Shown here piece after piece: positions 31,960 through 45,019 of a stretch of DNA of 64,000 bases. The stretch's first letter is position 1. The number at the start of each line of letters is the position of its first letter. The translations under genes were made by a program, and so were the position numbers. Location: positions 2,232,001 through 2,296,000 of the forward strand of contig NC_045145.1 of NCBI RefSeq assembly GCF_008831285.2, written 5' to 3'. The notes beneath the pieces are model-generated. The model was not told where the DNA came from. It saw only the letters and a program-made list of their open reading frames with translations, and made no database searches. The DNA comes from Nymphaea colorata (taxonomy: Eukaryota > Streptophyta > Magnoliopsida > Nymphaeales > Nymphaeaceae).

Positions 31960-33880
31960 CTCACCCTTGAGCTGGTCAAAGGGTTGGTGGTTTTCTATGT
32001 GGACGATTTGAGATTGTTCAGACCATCTCAATAGCGGAAGACCATAAGTTGGTAGTATTCTTCATTGATGGAGCCATTGCTTCAGGGCCAAATGAATTCC
32101 CAACATCATTCTTCCAACAGCATTGGGATGTGAAGGGAATGGACTTAGTTATTTTTGTGAGAAGTTTCTCAAGATCAAGAGATTGATGAAGAAGGTCCTC
32201 ATTATGCTGATCGATGTAGAATTCATGACTATAGGCCCACAACCTTATGCAACTCTTCATACTCTGAATTCATTACCAACCGCATGAAGGGGTCCCTCAA
32301 AAAAAAAAAAAAAACCAAACCAAGTAGCTTTTCTCTCAAGGATGTTTGTCCAAGACAATGTTATTCTAGTTCATAAGTCTTATGCACTCAGCTCCAAGCT
32401 TACTTAAGGGCCCCCACTTGTCTAAAACTAGATATCTCCAAAGCCCATCAACCAGAGATTCTTGTGTAACTCCTTGCTTCACCTAGGCTTTGGTCGATGA
32501 TAACTAGATAAAATCTTTACATGCATTCGTACGACAACAGTGGAAATCTTGGTTAACAATATACTAGGGACATTTTTTGACCTGAAGTGCAATCTTAGAC
32601 AGGGAGAGCCTCTTTCTCTTTACCTATTCGTTACAGTTATTTAGATCCTCTCGAACAATGTTTGGTTCAAAATCTGAAATGGACGCCTCATGATCACTTT
32701 CTTATCCTACTAGCAGGTAGATGTCCTAGGATCCCCTCCTTCTGTAGATGATGTCATGGTTCCCTCCAAGATTGACCAATAGTTGACACCAATGATCCAT
32801 GATTCCCTTGAGGCTTTTAGGGTGCGCTTGGAAAGTGGGTGCAGCCTAGAAGAATATGTGCTATCGTATTTAATGCAGATTACAATCGTACTCTTAATAG
32901 GCAGATTAGGCAATTACTGCTTACTTAGGCTACCCTACATACTGGGAAACTAAGTGGTAGTTGGTGTAATAGCTCGCCAAACATTTGGCTAGTTGGAAGT
33001 CTAGGATGTTGGTAACAGTACACCAAGGGATTGTATCTGATTAGCTATGCCTTCCATAGCATCCTTGACTGCTAGTGTTCTCTATTACTTACCAAGGGAA
33101 ATGTCAGGTGGAAGGAGAGGTAGTTCGAGCTGGGGCTACCATCTTCTTTTTGGAGCTTCCTTTGTCAGCCTATTATAGAAGGTGGCAAGGGATTCAGAGG
33201 ATAAGAGGCATGGTAACTTTACAATGAGGATTTGGCGTAGGGATTCTCCATGGGTAAAGATGATCTATGATAAGTACCTTCATTTTCATAGTTTATGCAC
33301 CTTAAGGTCTAAGGCTCACTGCTCATGATTTTTCAAGAGAATAATGCACATTTGCAAAGCTTCTCTCACCTAAAGAAAGTTCCATGTTTGATTACTCTGC
33401 CCAACTATCATTGAAGGATGTTTCTTGAGTAGTATATTATAGTGCTCATATATTTTAGGAACATTCTTATACACTTAGGCATTGAGAGGCCAGCCGGGAG
33501 GTTTCTTGACAGGCTTATTTGGAAACGGACCAGCATGAACAAAGTTACGCATTGGATATCTAGTTTCACACTTATAGAAGACATCCTACTCAAAAATTGG
33601 AGGAGTTGGTTCGGCATGAGGATGCTCATTCCCAGGCCGGATGGTTTATGCCAGTAGCCACCTCTTACATAGCATATCACTTGCCAATTGACGGATCCTT
33701 TGCTTCGAGGCAGATGAATCCATTGACCATGTGATGTTGTCCTGTAGTTTTGCTACCAAAGTAAGGTTGCTTGCTTCTCAACATTTTAAGGATAAGTATG
33801 TTCTTCACACTACCTGAGCTGAAATGTTGGTTCAAGCGCATACTCAAAAGTGGTTGGTTCCAGTCTTCTAGGTAATATGA
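31960..33880 (+). mobile_element. Decayed L1-type LINE (reverse transcriptase and zf-RVT), copy 1
   Basis: Non-LTR reverse transcriptase in many broken frames on the plus strand, with motifs in the expected order. 'SGPNEFPTSFFQQHWD' lies at about 32083-32130 and corresponds to the GPDGFP..FF..FW block. 'LRQGEPLSLYLF' lies at 32594-32629. 'VDDVMVPSK' lies at 32744 on and is the degenerate catalytic YADD box. 'SGVQPRRICAIVFN' follows, and the C-terminal zf-RVT segment 'CFEADESIDHVMLSCSFA' lies at about 33711-33764. The 5' endonuclease part and the ends were not found. It is dead. Confidence 0.75.
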
Positions 33881-34539
33881 CATATGCTTTTACATAATTG
33901 CATGTCATATATGGCTTATTGGTCGTATATCAGGACTCTTTCCATGAAACACTCAAAAGTTCTCTTATCCAGTTGAGAAACACCCACATCTAACTTGCTA
34001 CTAAGGCGGTTATCAGATTTGCATTCAAATAACCGCAACCTTGAGGGAAGGTAAGGCGGTAATTACTAGCAACTAGTGAAAGGAAGCGTGTTTGGGTGTC
34101 CATAGGTCAACCAATGATTTGCTGCTTCTTGAAAGTGTGACGCTCAACTCTATTTCAACCTCCTCACAAAATAACCATTGAATTAGTGTTATAGGAATTT
34201 TTTTTCGAGAAAAAACGTGAAAGAAGTTTAAAAGAAGGCTAGTAAAAAAGAAAAAAAGAAAAAACATGTTTTTCTTTAAAACGTCAATAAAAGGGGGTTA
34301 AAACGTCAGTACTTTTTCCTGGTTACATGAAATGTCGAATAACACCAGCATATATGTCATTCCACTTATATTAGAGACATTTCCTAAGGTTTATTGTATC
34401 TTGTTCTATAATAGTGATCACAAAATAAAATTGGAACTCCAAATATCACTTGTATTTTTAAAAACGATATGCTTTTACGGTTCACTTTTAAAATCGTAAA
34501 TTACAGTAGAAAAACAGAGGCGTTAAATGGTGTCTCCCT

Positions 34540-34831
34540 CGGAGACCCGTGTACACCACCTCTTTCGGCCCCAGATTCTTCATCCTCCGCGCCTCCGTCG
34601 CCGCCGACACCACCAACAGCACCGCCACAATCATCACCACCACCAGTACCACCACAATCATCACCACCACCACAATCGCCATCACCACCGCAATCATCAC
34701 CACCACCATCAGCAACAGAATCAGTAACACCAATAGCACGAACGACAACAGCGGAAGCAGCATTAGAAACAATAGCGTCTGCGACGACAGCAGGAACAAC
34801 GACAGTGGTCGTTGCTACGGGGGCGGTGACA
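34540..34831 (+). repeat. CAC/ACC-rich trinucleotide tract before Spinster exon 1, copy 1
   Basis: Imperfect (CCA)n sequence. One frame reads Pro/Ser/Thr-rich and is open into the exon (..TTVVVATGAVTMADSS), so it may be 5' UTR or an N-terminal extension. Other frames give His-rich or Gly/Asp-rich artefacts. Confidence 0.6.
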
Positions 34832-34872
34832 ATGGCGGATTCGTCGAATCCTTCATGGTTCACTCCTAAGAG
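34832..34872 (+). CDS. Spinster-like gene, exon 1 (copy 1, probable duplicate of 43683-43723)
   Basis: ATG then ADSSNPSWFTPK, ending AG|GTATGCC in phase 2. The peptide fits the start of plant Spinster proteins, where SWFTPKR precedes the first membrane helix. It lies in the gap-flanking duplication, so it probably represents the same exon as 43683-43723. Confidence 0.6.
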
Positions 34873-36122
34873 GTATGCCTTTTACTTTCCGCTGGTTCCT
34901 GGATTTTCTTTTTTATTTTTGACGCCTTGTTTTTTACAATTCCTAGCGATTATTGGCGTCATTTACCCCCCGGTGGATTCTGGGCTCCCATGCGTCTCGA
35001 TCTCTTTCTGCATTTTGGTTTCGTTGGAAAGATTAAAGGAGATTGAATGTGTTTCTGATTCCGGCATGTTGTTTTGTCAGTTTTTTGTGTTGGGGTTGGG
35101 CTCTTTTCCTGTTGGGGGATGCTCTCACCCGTTATTGTCATTGTAAATCGGTTCTTGATGGTGTTGGGGAGGATTCTGACGATCTTGATTAATCGTGGCC
35201 CCTTCATGATATTAATTTGATTAATCGTGCCCCACTGATTACGTTCATGTCCTCGGTCGAGGGTATCCCGTTTGAGATGGTAGTCATTCTTAGGCACATG
35301 ATTCTATTTTTTAGCTGGAGCTATCGCCTTGGTAAAGAAGGGAAAACTTCTTGCGAGGAACACATGAGTACAAAAGATTTTGAAATTCTTATTATCGGAG
35401 GAAGAAAACAGAAATTTCGTTTTTAAATGTTAATACAACCAGCACGCCCATTGGCAGGAAGCAGGCCGTGATACGTCATCTTGCTAGAGTTAGAACTTAG
35501 AACGTAAGAACTGCTAACTACATTTGTTTCCACTCAGACATCATCGATTTTGTTTCGGAAGGATTGTTTATCGTTGTGGTTTGTTAGGGATTTTTGTTCG
35601 ATCAATCTTTTAATCTGTTCACTATTGTTAGTTTTTTTTTTCCCCCTAGAAAAATAATGTATAATGGACCGCTGTTTACTGCTAGTCTGCTACTACGAGT
35701 CTGTTTTGAAGTTCTTATTTGCAGAGTGCTTTTTATTGTGAACCTATGATAGTGTGATGTATCATACTGTTACTGCAACTGTGTTTTTATTTGCAGTGTT
35801 TATTTAATTGTGAATCTGTGATGTATCGTTTCTGTTAGGCTGTGTTTGTGTTTTTGTTTGTTTGCAGTGTGTTACAAGTTACAACTCTTTGTTTTTTTTT
35901 TTTCATATTTGTAACTATGTTGTCTTAATTCTTACCATGGTATGCAGTTCTCACTTCTCAAATCTCATGTTATGTTTTAAAATTTTATTATGTTAATAAA
36001 TAATAACACTGTATACTGTATAGTGTACAGGGTATCAATATCATGTATGTTTAGGTTTTTTCTGTTTAGATTATGTATACATATAGAATTTGGTATTTGG
36101 TAATCTAAATTTTGAACTTGTC

Positions 36123-36166
<44 letters not shown>

Positions 36167-36842
36167 ACCCCACACCCATTTGCACATGCACCCATGTGAC
36201 ATAGAACCCATCTTCATCGAAATCAGACATTTTACTCCTACTTTGCATTGTGACACTATATTTTCACAGATTTTCAGATTCTTCATTATAAACACTGTAA
36301 GATCACAGGCTACACAAAGACAATCTGTACCCTCTGTTTCTTCAATACCTGGCAAATCAGTAGGGCCCAGTTTGATGGATAGTTGACCAACTTGGTCGGC
36401 TAGTCAAGGACTAGTTCATTGACCAACTAGTCCTTGTGTTGGTAAGTCACATTTGGTTTGCATTTCCAGTGCCATCAATATTGGTGCATATCAGCCCATA
36501 TTTGTTCATGCACATGTCGGCCCCTCTTTGCAACAGTGCTGGGCCAATATCGTACTTCGTAAATATTGGCCAATATGAGACCAGTTTGGGCCATATTGTT
36601 CTTCATTTGCTGATTCAACCCATATCAGAATAATAGTTAAACATTAACTTTTTGATCTTAAAGTTTATTTATTTTTTATGCCCGATACTGCCTGATATGA
36701 GGATGATACTTATCATCTTTTGAGGGTGAAGTAGATATGCTGACATTGGCTTTTACCTTTTTTCTTAGAAAACATCTTTAGGAAATATTGTTGCCTTTTC
36801 TCTTTGCCTATGTTTGTGTCATTTGCATAATAATTTTATAAC

Positions 36843-36880
<38 letters not shown>

Positions 36881-38232
36881 CCATCTGATCTTTGTATTCC
36901 CAAAGGCCAAAACACATGTTCAAAAAATAAAGTAGAACATTCAAGTCCTGATGTCTTCCTTTTTTGCTTTAGATTTCTTGTTCATGATCTTCAACTATTA
37001 TTTAGATCTTTTCACAAAATTATTTTTGAAGCGTTCTTCCAATGCAAAAGCACTTATCAAGATTTTAGGTAATAACCCAGTCTAAATCTGGACTGGGTGC
37101 ACATGAGTTGCCCCAAACATGGCACAGTTCAGGCCCGGCTTGAGCTCAGCTTGGGCCTATTTCCACCAGCTCAAGCTCCTTAATTAGTTTGATGTACGAG
37201 CCAAGCCATTATCTGAGCCTGTAGCTGAGCTTAGGTTGAGCCATGCACTCACCTGGGGAGGTTAAACTTTTTCAAGTACAATGTACCTATGGATTCAATC
37301 ATGGAACATGTAATTTCAAAGTCCTCAAAGACACCCACTGGACCAATGCCAGCTGAGTTATCGATATGGGAACAACTCTTGTAAGTGTTCCTTGAGCTTT
37401 TACAAGTCAAGTACATGTAACTTGACCTGTTTAGTTGCTTGAGGTAAACTATTGGCTTGAATTTGACTTGTTTAACAAAGGTTCGAGCTGGAGCTAAGCT
37501 TAGGCAATTTCAGCTCATATTACTTGGCTCATTGTGCAACCAGTGGATCCGGTCTTGCCTAGTAACTAGTTATGGTTGATACTCAAATGGATTAGACCAC
37601 AATGCTTGATGGTATAGAATAGTAGAAGACAAGTATATCCGAGGCTCATGAAATTTTTCAAAATCTTAGATGTAGGGTGATTCTCAAGCCCCTCTCAATG
37701 AGATGTTACAACCTGTCCCCTTATGTAGCACATGTCTTTTCATGTTAGACCCCATATTTGAGTGTTAACTTTGCTCTAATTCTGAAGGCAACAAGTCAAA
37801 GCAAAACTAGTCCAAGAACCTGCTAATTTCTCCCTTAACTGTCTCTGGTTCACATAATAAACAGATCATGTACTAGGACACTAGGTAATATGGCACGTAG
37901 GTACATAAGGCCCACAAGGTTTCTCAAATTTTTAGATGACTCCTCTATGTCACGGATGTTACATTCTTCTGTAATAGTTTTGAAAGTTTAATGAATGTAA
38001 GCTGTATATATATTGGTAGGTTGGAGGCTCTACTAATTGCCGAGTGGCATTCTGGGTAGAGGCATGCTTGATGCTTCCATTTGCTATTCTTGGATTTGTG
38101 ATTAGGCCTCTGCAATTGAAAGGTGCAGAATTTCTCATCAGCAAATTCAATGATTCTTCATCATCTCTTATCATTATTAGCATGACTCAGCTTTGAAATA
38201 CACTTCCAACTTGACCTTATTTGTTCTTACAG

Positions 38233-38298
38233 GCTTTTTTTCATCTTCAAAATCATCAATTATGGCAAGCATTCAAAAGGCATTGGTAGACAGCAAAG
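38233..38298 (+). CDS. Spinster-like gene, loop exon 1 (copy 1)
   Basis: 66 bp, acceptor CTTACAG, donor AAAG|GTAGAA. Reads FFSSSKSSIMASIQKALVDS in the frame that joins the next exons. Same exon as 47089-47154. Confidence 0.6.
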
Positions 38299-38385
38299 GT
38301 AGAAAGCTGCAGCTCGAATATGTTAAAGTGCAGTATCTTCTTTTTTCCTGTTAGTCTTTTATGGTTCTTTTTTGCCTACTTTTAG

Positions 38386-38452
38386 ATGAAGTAAAGGTTG
38401 ATGGAGATGCTTCCACTGCAAGTGATGATAGGAGCAAGAAGAAGTCATCTTT
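38386..38452 (+). CDS. Spinster-like gene, loop exon 2 (copy 1)
   Basis: 67 bp, acceptor TTTTAG, donor CTTT|GTATGT. Reads EVKVDGDASTASDDRSKKKS. Same exon as 47242-47308. Confidence 0.6.
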
Positions 38453-39339
38453 GTATGTGTATCCTTGTGCTTATGTATAAATTCATGCATGTAGGTGTCT
38501 TATTTACGGTTGTGCTTGTGGTTGCATACTTTCATGTATTCTGAAATTTGTATTTGTGGTATTGCATGTCAAGTGTGAAACACACATCCAATATAAGGCA
38601 CCTCCTAATAGTAATTTCCACAATATGGTAATAATTTCTCCTTTATGTGAAATTACTATGTATTAAAGAGCAGTTGATGTCACTCAGTGGTGGCACTGTT
38701 TCTTACATTGATTGCAATCTTGTAGCAACCCTAATGTGGTTCCATTATAAACAGCCCTTGCAGTTGGCTATTTTTTTCCATGTTGTTGGTCTCTCTCTAT
38801 GTCACAAGGACACGACACTTTGGGTGCTTGCACCCTTGTTGATATGATGTAGATGCTGCTAGAGTGTGGCCCTAAAAAAAGGGAAAATAGAGGAGGGAAA
38901 AGGAAGAACATTTTTTTGTTTTAAACATCCTTTTTGTTACTATTTCAAAAAGAGCCTGTGTTCCTTGATTTTATATCATCTCATTTTTTAAATTCTCATT
39001 TTTAACTCTCTCTCTCCCCCCCCCCCCCCAACCACAAGTGCGCTCGCACACACACACACATATATAATTGTCCAAACACTTGAAAAAAATAAAACTAGCA
39101 ATAAAATTGCTCACAAGTAATAAAAGTAGCAATTACCGATTAGCACACTATGATTTTATCAATGATTTAGTGGGAAAGGAAATAATTTATTTGTTGCCGC
39201 ACCCAAGCTGCACCTAATACGATTTAGGTTCGACAAACTGTTGAAGAATCCATGTTACTGAGATCCATTATCACCTAAGTCATACAGACACTTATGATAT
39301 GCCAATGTATTCGTGTCGGTACGGGGACACAATTATGTG

Positions 39340-39668
39340 TTGAGGTGGGCATCGGTTCGGGTACCCATTACCTGGCCCGATCGGGCCCGGGCCCAGGCCG
39401 GCTGATAATTATCAGGCCAGCCCGGGTTGGACCGATGGGGCTCGGTAGGTCCGGTAAAATTTATTTCTTTAATTTTACATATTTTATTATTAAAATGTAT
39501 TTTATATATAAAAAACTTATTTAATATTTAAAAGTCGTTTTTTTATTTTAATTGGCTCGGCCGGGCTGGGCCCGGCTTTGGGCATCGAGCCCTGGCCCGA
39601 GTTTTTGGACAGCGGGCAGGCCTGGACCAGGTTCTTATTGGGCCGGGCCAGCTCGATGCCCAGGTATA
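39340..39668. mobile_element. GC-ended hAT-like MITE, copy 1
   Basis: The ends are inverted (TGGGCATCG core, then GGCCCGGGCC-type sequence) around an AT-rich centre. Flanking 8-mers are ATTATGTG (39332-39339) and GTTATGTG (39669-39676), 7 of 8 matching, as expected for an old hAT target duplication. No coding capacity. Confidence 0.5.
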
Positions 39669-40122
39669 GTTATGTGGGTGTGACTGTATTTTAAAACTTC
39701 AAAATTTATATTTTCAGACAATTTTTTTTTTCATTTTGAGCTTTCCCTTTTTTTGTTAACCTTCCACCAAGGTTCTATATTTTTGCTCTCATTTTTTTTT
39801 CTTAATTTTGACAATTCTTGTGGATCATTATATATGTAAAGCTGCCATTTCCCCGTACCCAAATTTTTGTAAAATCACCATGCCCAATTGGTTGGCCATA
39901 CCTGTACCCATACCTTATGTGACTTAGACTGTCACAAAAGCCCATTTTTTTAAAAAAAAAACCCTTTTTGTACTTAAAAATAAGTCGGCAGAAAACCGTC
40001 TTTTTTGAAAAATATGCCAATACCAAGTCACATGGGTACTTTAGTAAGGCCTATGTACCCATGTCGCTACGTACCCATGTCGCCATACCCATACCCAAGG
40101 GGTGACTTGGACATACTTGTTT

Positions 40123-40222
40123 NNNNNNNNNNNNNNNNNNNNNNNNNNNNNNNNNNNNNNNNNNNNNNNNNNNNNNNNNNNNNNNNNNNNNNNNNNNNNN
40201 NNNNNNNNNNNNNNNNNNNNNN
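40123..40222. other. Assembly gap, 100 N
   Basis: Exactly 100 N, the conventional filler for a gap of unknown size. The sequences on both sides belong to the two copies of the same 8.76-kb segment. The true gap is therefore probably negative (an overlap). Confidence 0.98.
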
Positions 40223-40819
40223 TGACCTAGTGGTCTAATTTTAAATTATACTGAGTTATAGATTTTACCATCTATAAATCAATAATCAAACTTAACTTAC
40301 ACGGATTTAAAAGCCATTGTGTTAAATTAAATTGGAAAGGACTTGTTTTCTAGAGGCAAGCACTCGCTAGGGCCTACATGTGAGTTCCATCTGGTGTTCT
40401 AAGTCCAGACCATAAATTTGAATTTCGATTTCAAATGACGATTGTAATTGGTTTGAGTTAGAAACCTAATTGGATCCAGTATTACATATTGGATTTGGAC
40501 GTTGACTTGTAATCTACATTGGGATCTATGTCAAAAATTAAATTCATGTTTATTTGAACCCAAATTGTGTTTGTTGTTCAAAATTCACTTTGAAATTGAT
40601 GTTTTTCATGATCATTTTTGTGAAATTCTCTTGCAAAATTTGGAATTGCCTTTAGCGACAAAATGAAAAATTTTGGGGTGTTAACAAGGTCAACTTGCTA
40701 AGAACATATTCTTGCTCTAGGTAGTTTTGATAGTGTCGGTAAGGGCCCACAAAAATTAGTTCCATCTGCTACAACTTCTTCAAAGACCTTTTGACTGTGA
40801 CGGAAGGGTCTAGTGGCCT

Positions 40820-42740
40820 CACCCTTGAGCTGGTCAAAGGGTTGGTGGTTTCTATGTGGACGATTTGAGATTGTTCAGACCATCTCAATAGCGGAAGACC
40901 ATAAGTTGGTAGTATTCTTCATTGATGGAGCCATTGCTTCAGGGCCAAATGAATTCCCAACATCATTCTTCCAACAGCATTGGGATGTGAAGGGAATGGA
41001 CTTAGTTATTTTTGTGAGAAGTTTCTCAAGATCAAGAGATTGATGAAGAAGGTCCTCATTATGCTGATCGATGTAGAATTCATGACTATAGGCCCACAAC
41101 CTTATGCAACTCTTCATACTCTGAATTCATTACCAACCGCATGAAGGGGTCCCTCAAAAAAAAAAAAAAAACCAAACCAAGTAGCTTTTCTCTCAAGGAT
41201 GTTTGTCCAAGACAATGTTATTCTAGTTCATAAGTCTTATGCACTCAGCTCCAAGCTTACTTAAGGCCCCCACTTGTCTAAAACTAGATATCTCCAAAGC
41301 CATCAACCAGAGATTCTTGTGTAACTCCTTGCTTCACCTAGGCTTTGGTCGATGATAACTAGATAAAATCTTTACATGCATTCGTACGACAACAGTGGAA
41401 ATCTTGGTTAACAATATACTAGGGACATTTTTTGACCTGAAGTGCAATCTTAGACAGGGAGAGCCTCTTTCTCTTTACCTATTCGTTACAGTTATTTAGA
41501 TCCTCTCGAACAATGTTTGGTTCAAAATCTGAAATGGACGCCTCATGATCACTTTCTTATCCTACTAGCAGGTAGATGTCCTAGGATCCCCTCTTCTGTA
41601 GATGATGTCATGGTTCCCTCCAAGATTGACCAATAGTTGACACCAATGATCCATGATTCCTTGAGGCTTTTAGGGTGCGCTTGGAAAGTGGGTGCAGCCT
41701 AGAAGAATATGTGCTATCGTATTTAATGCAGATTACAATCGTACTCTTAATAGGCAGATTAGGCAATTACTGCTTACTTAGGCTACCCTACATACTGGGA
41801 AACTAAGTGGTAGTTGGTGTAATAGCTCGCCAAACATTTGGCTAGTTGGAAGTCTAGGATGTTGGTAACAGTACACCAAGGGATTGTATCTGATTAGCTA
41901 TGCCTTCCATAGCATCCTTGACTGCTAGTGTTCTCTATTACTTACCAAGGGAAATGTCAGGTGGAAGGAGAGGTAGTTCGAGCTGGGGCTACCATCTTCT
42001 TTTGGAGCTTCCTTTGTCAGCCTATTATAGAAGGTGGCAAGGGATTCAGAGGATAAGAGGCATGGTAACTTTACAATGAGGATTTGGCGTAGGGATTCTC
42101 CATGGGTAAAGATGATCTATGATAAGTACCTTCATTTTCATAGTTTATGCACCTTAAGGTCTAAGGCTCACTGCTCATGATTTTTCAAGAGAATAATGCA
42201 CATTTGCAAAGCTTCTCTCACCTAAAGAAAGTTCCATGTTTGATTACTCTGCCCAACTATCATTGAAGGATGTTTCTTGAGTAGTATATTATAGTGCTCA
42301 TATATTTTAGGAACATTCTTATACACTTAGGCATTGAGAGGCCAGCCGGGAGGTTTCTTGACAGGCTTATTTGGAAACGGACCAGCATGAACAAAGTTAC
42401 GCATTGGATATCTAGTTTCACACTTATAGAAGACATCCTACTCAAAAATTGGAGGAGTTGGTTCGGCATGAGGATGCTCATTCCCAGGCCGGATGGTTTA
42501 TGCCAGTAGCCACCTCTTACATAGCATATCACTTGCCAATTGACGGATCCTTTGCTTCGAGGCAGATGAATCCATTGACCATGTGATGTTGTCCTGTAGT
42601 TTTGCTACCAAAGTAAGGTTGCTTGCTTCTCAACATTTTAAGGATAAGTATGTTCTTCACACTACCTGAGCTGAAATGTTGGTTCAAGCGCATACTCAAA
42701 AGTGGTTGGTTCCAGTCTTCTAGGTAATATGACATATGCT
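40820..42740 (+). mobile_element. Decayed L1-type LINE, copy 2
   Basis: Same remnant as 31960-33880. Homopolymer differences change which short frames are open, for example a longer frame around 40813-41043 holding the SGPNEFPTSFFQQHWD block. This shows how indel errors alter apparent coding content. Confidence 0.75.
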
Positions 42741-43682
42741 TTTACATAATTGCATGTCATATATGGCTTATTGGTCGTATATCAGGACTCTTTCCATGAA
42801 ACACTCAAAAGTTCTCTTATCCAGTTGAGAAACACCCACATCTAACTTGCTACTAAGGCGGTTATCAGATTTGCATTCAAATAACCGCAACCTTGAGGGA
42901 AGGTAAGGCGGTAATTACTAGCAACTAGTGAAAGGAAGCGTGTTTGGGTGTCCATAGGTCAACCAATGATTTGCTGCTTCTTGAAAGTGTGACGCTCAAC
43001 TCTATTTCAACCTCCTCACAAAATAACCATTGAATTAGTGTTATAGGAATTTTTTTTCGAGAAAAAACGTGAAAGAAGTTTAAAAGAAGGCTAGTAAAAA
43101 GAAAAAAAGAAAAACATGTTTTTCTTTAAAACGTCAATAAAAGGGGGTTAAAACGTCAGTACTTTTTCCTGGTTACATGAAATGTCGAATAACACCAGCA
43201 TATATGTCATTCCACTTATATTAGAGACATTTCCTAAGGTTTATTGTATCTTGTTCTATAATAGTGATCACAAAAATAAAATTGGAACTCCAAATATCAC
43301 TTGTATTTTTAAAAACGATATGCTTTTACGGTTCACTTTTAAAATCGTAAATTACAGTAGAAAAACAGAGGCGTTAAATGGTGTCTCCCTCGGAGACCCG
43401 TGTACACCACCTCTTTCGGCCCCAGATTCTTCATCCTCCGCGCCTCCGTCGCCGCCGACACCACCAACAGCACCGCCACAATCATCACCACCACCAGTAC
43501 CACCACAATCATCACCACCACCACAATCGCCATCACCACCGCAATCATCACCACCACCATCAGCAACAGAATCAGTAACACCAATAGCACGAACGACAAC
43601 AGCGGAAGCAGCATTAGAAACAATAGCGTCTGCGACGACAGCAGGAACAACGACAGTGGTCGTTGCTACGGGGGCGGTGACA

Positions 43683-43723
43683 ATGGCGGATTCGTCGAAT
43701 CCTTCATGGTTCACTCCTAAGAG
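43683..43723 (+). CDS. Spinster-like gene, exon 1
   Basis: 41 bp: ATG plus ADSSNPSWFTPK and two bases of the next codon, then GTATGCC. The in-frame upstream stretch is Pro/Ser/Thr-rich and could be an N-terminal extension. This ATG is chosen because the peptide after it is the conserved part. Confidence 0.6.
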
Positions 43724-44975
43724 GTATGCCTTTTACTTTCCGCTGGTTCCTGGATTTTCTTTTTTATTTTTGACGCCTTGTTTTTTACAATTCCTAGCGA
43801 TTATTGGCGTCATTTACCCCCCGGTGGATTCTGGGCTCCCATGCGTCTCGATCTCTTTCTGCATTTTGGTTTCGTTGGAAAGATTAAAGGAGATTGAATG
43901 TGTTTCTGATTCCGGCATGTTGTTTTGTCAGTTTTTTGTGTTGGGGTTGGGCTCTTTTCCTGTTGGGGGATGCTCTCACCCGTTATTGTCATTGTAAATC
44001 GGTTCTTGATGGTGTTGGGGAGGATTCTGACGATCTTGATTAATCGTGGCCCCTTCATGATATTAATTTGATTAATCGTGCCCCACTGATTACGTTCATG
44101 TCCTCGGTCGAGGGTATCCCGTTTGAGATGGTAGTCATTCTTAGGCACATGATTCTATTTTTTAGCTGGAGCTATCGCCTTGGTAAAGAAGGGAAAACTT
44201 CTTGCGAGGAACACATGAGTACAAAAGATTTTGAAATTCTTATTATCGGAGGAAGAAAACAGAAATTTCGTTTTTAAATGTTAATACAACCAGCACGCCC
44301 ATTGGCAGGAAGCAGGCCGTGATACGTCATCTTGCTAGAGTTAGAACTTAGAACGTAAGAACTGCTAACTACATTTGTTTCCACTCAGACATCATCGATT
44401 TTGTTTTCGGAAGGATTGTTTATCGTTGTGGTTTGTTAGGGATTTTTGTTCGATCAATCTTTTAATCTGTTCACTATTGTTAGTTTTTTTTTTCCCCCTA
44501 GAAAAATAATGTATAATGGACCGCTGTTTACTGCTAGTCTGCTACTACGAGTCTGTTTTGAAGTTCTTATTTGCAGAGTGCTTTTTATTGTGAACCTATG
44601 ATAGTGTGATGTATCATACTGTTACTGCAACTGTGTTTTTATTTGCAGTGTTTATTTAATTGTGAATCTGTGATGTATCGTTTCTGTTAGGCTGTGTTTG
44701 TGTTTTTGTTTGTTTGCAGTGTGTTACAAGTTACAACTCTTTGTTTTTTTTTTTTTCATATTTGTAACTATGTTGTCTTAATTCTTACCATGGTATGCAG
44801 TTCTCACTTCTCAAATCTCATGTTATGTTTTAAAATTTTATTATGTTAATAAATAATAACACTGTATACTGTATAGTGTACAGGGTATCAATATCATGTA
44901 TGTTTAGGTTTTTTCTGTTTAGATTATGTATACATATAGAATTTGGTATTTGGTAATCTAAATTTTGAACTTGTC

Positions 44976-45019
<44 letters not shown>

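Larger units (their letters stand above)
31360..40122 (+). repeat. 8.76-kb direct repeat, copy 1 (probable unmerged contig overlap)
   Basis: Matches 40223-48989 from end to end and stops exactly at the run of N. Every difference I noticed is a short indel, mostly in homopolymers; no convincing substitution was found by eye. Copy 1 has shorter runs than copy 2 mainly near its right end (39400-40100), that is, beside the gap. The content is a LINE remnant, the first three recognised exons of the Spinster-like gene, microsatellites at 36125-36163 (AT) and 36845-36879 (GA), and a GC-rich MITE. Confidence 0.95.

Noticed and set aside
34527-34727. His-rich frame and Gly/Asp-rich minus-strand frame over the same tract
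   Set aside because: Shadow translations of the same trinucleotide repeat.
34469-35146. 225-codon Pro/Ser/Thr-rich frame (and its 271-codon counterpart at 43182-43997)
   Set aside because: It is a CAC/ACC trinucleotide tract read in one frame, followed by intron sequence after a good donor. Only the short MADSSNPSWFTPK end is kept as exon 1. The difference in length between the copies comes from a single-base homopolymer indel.
40005-40238. Open frame running across the N gap
   Set aside because: Formed by reading through unknown bases; meaningless.
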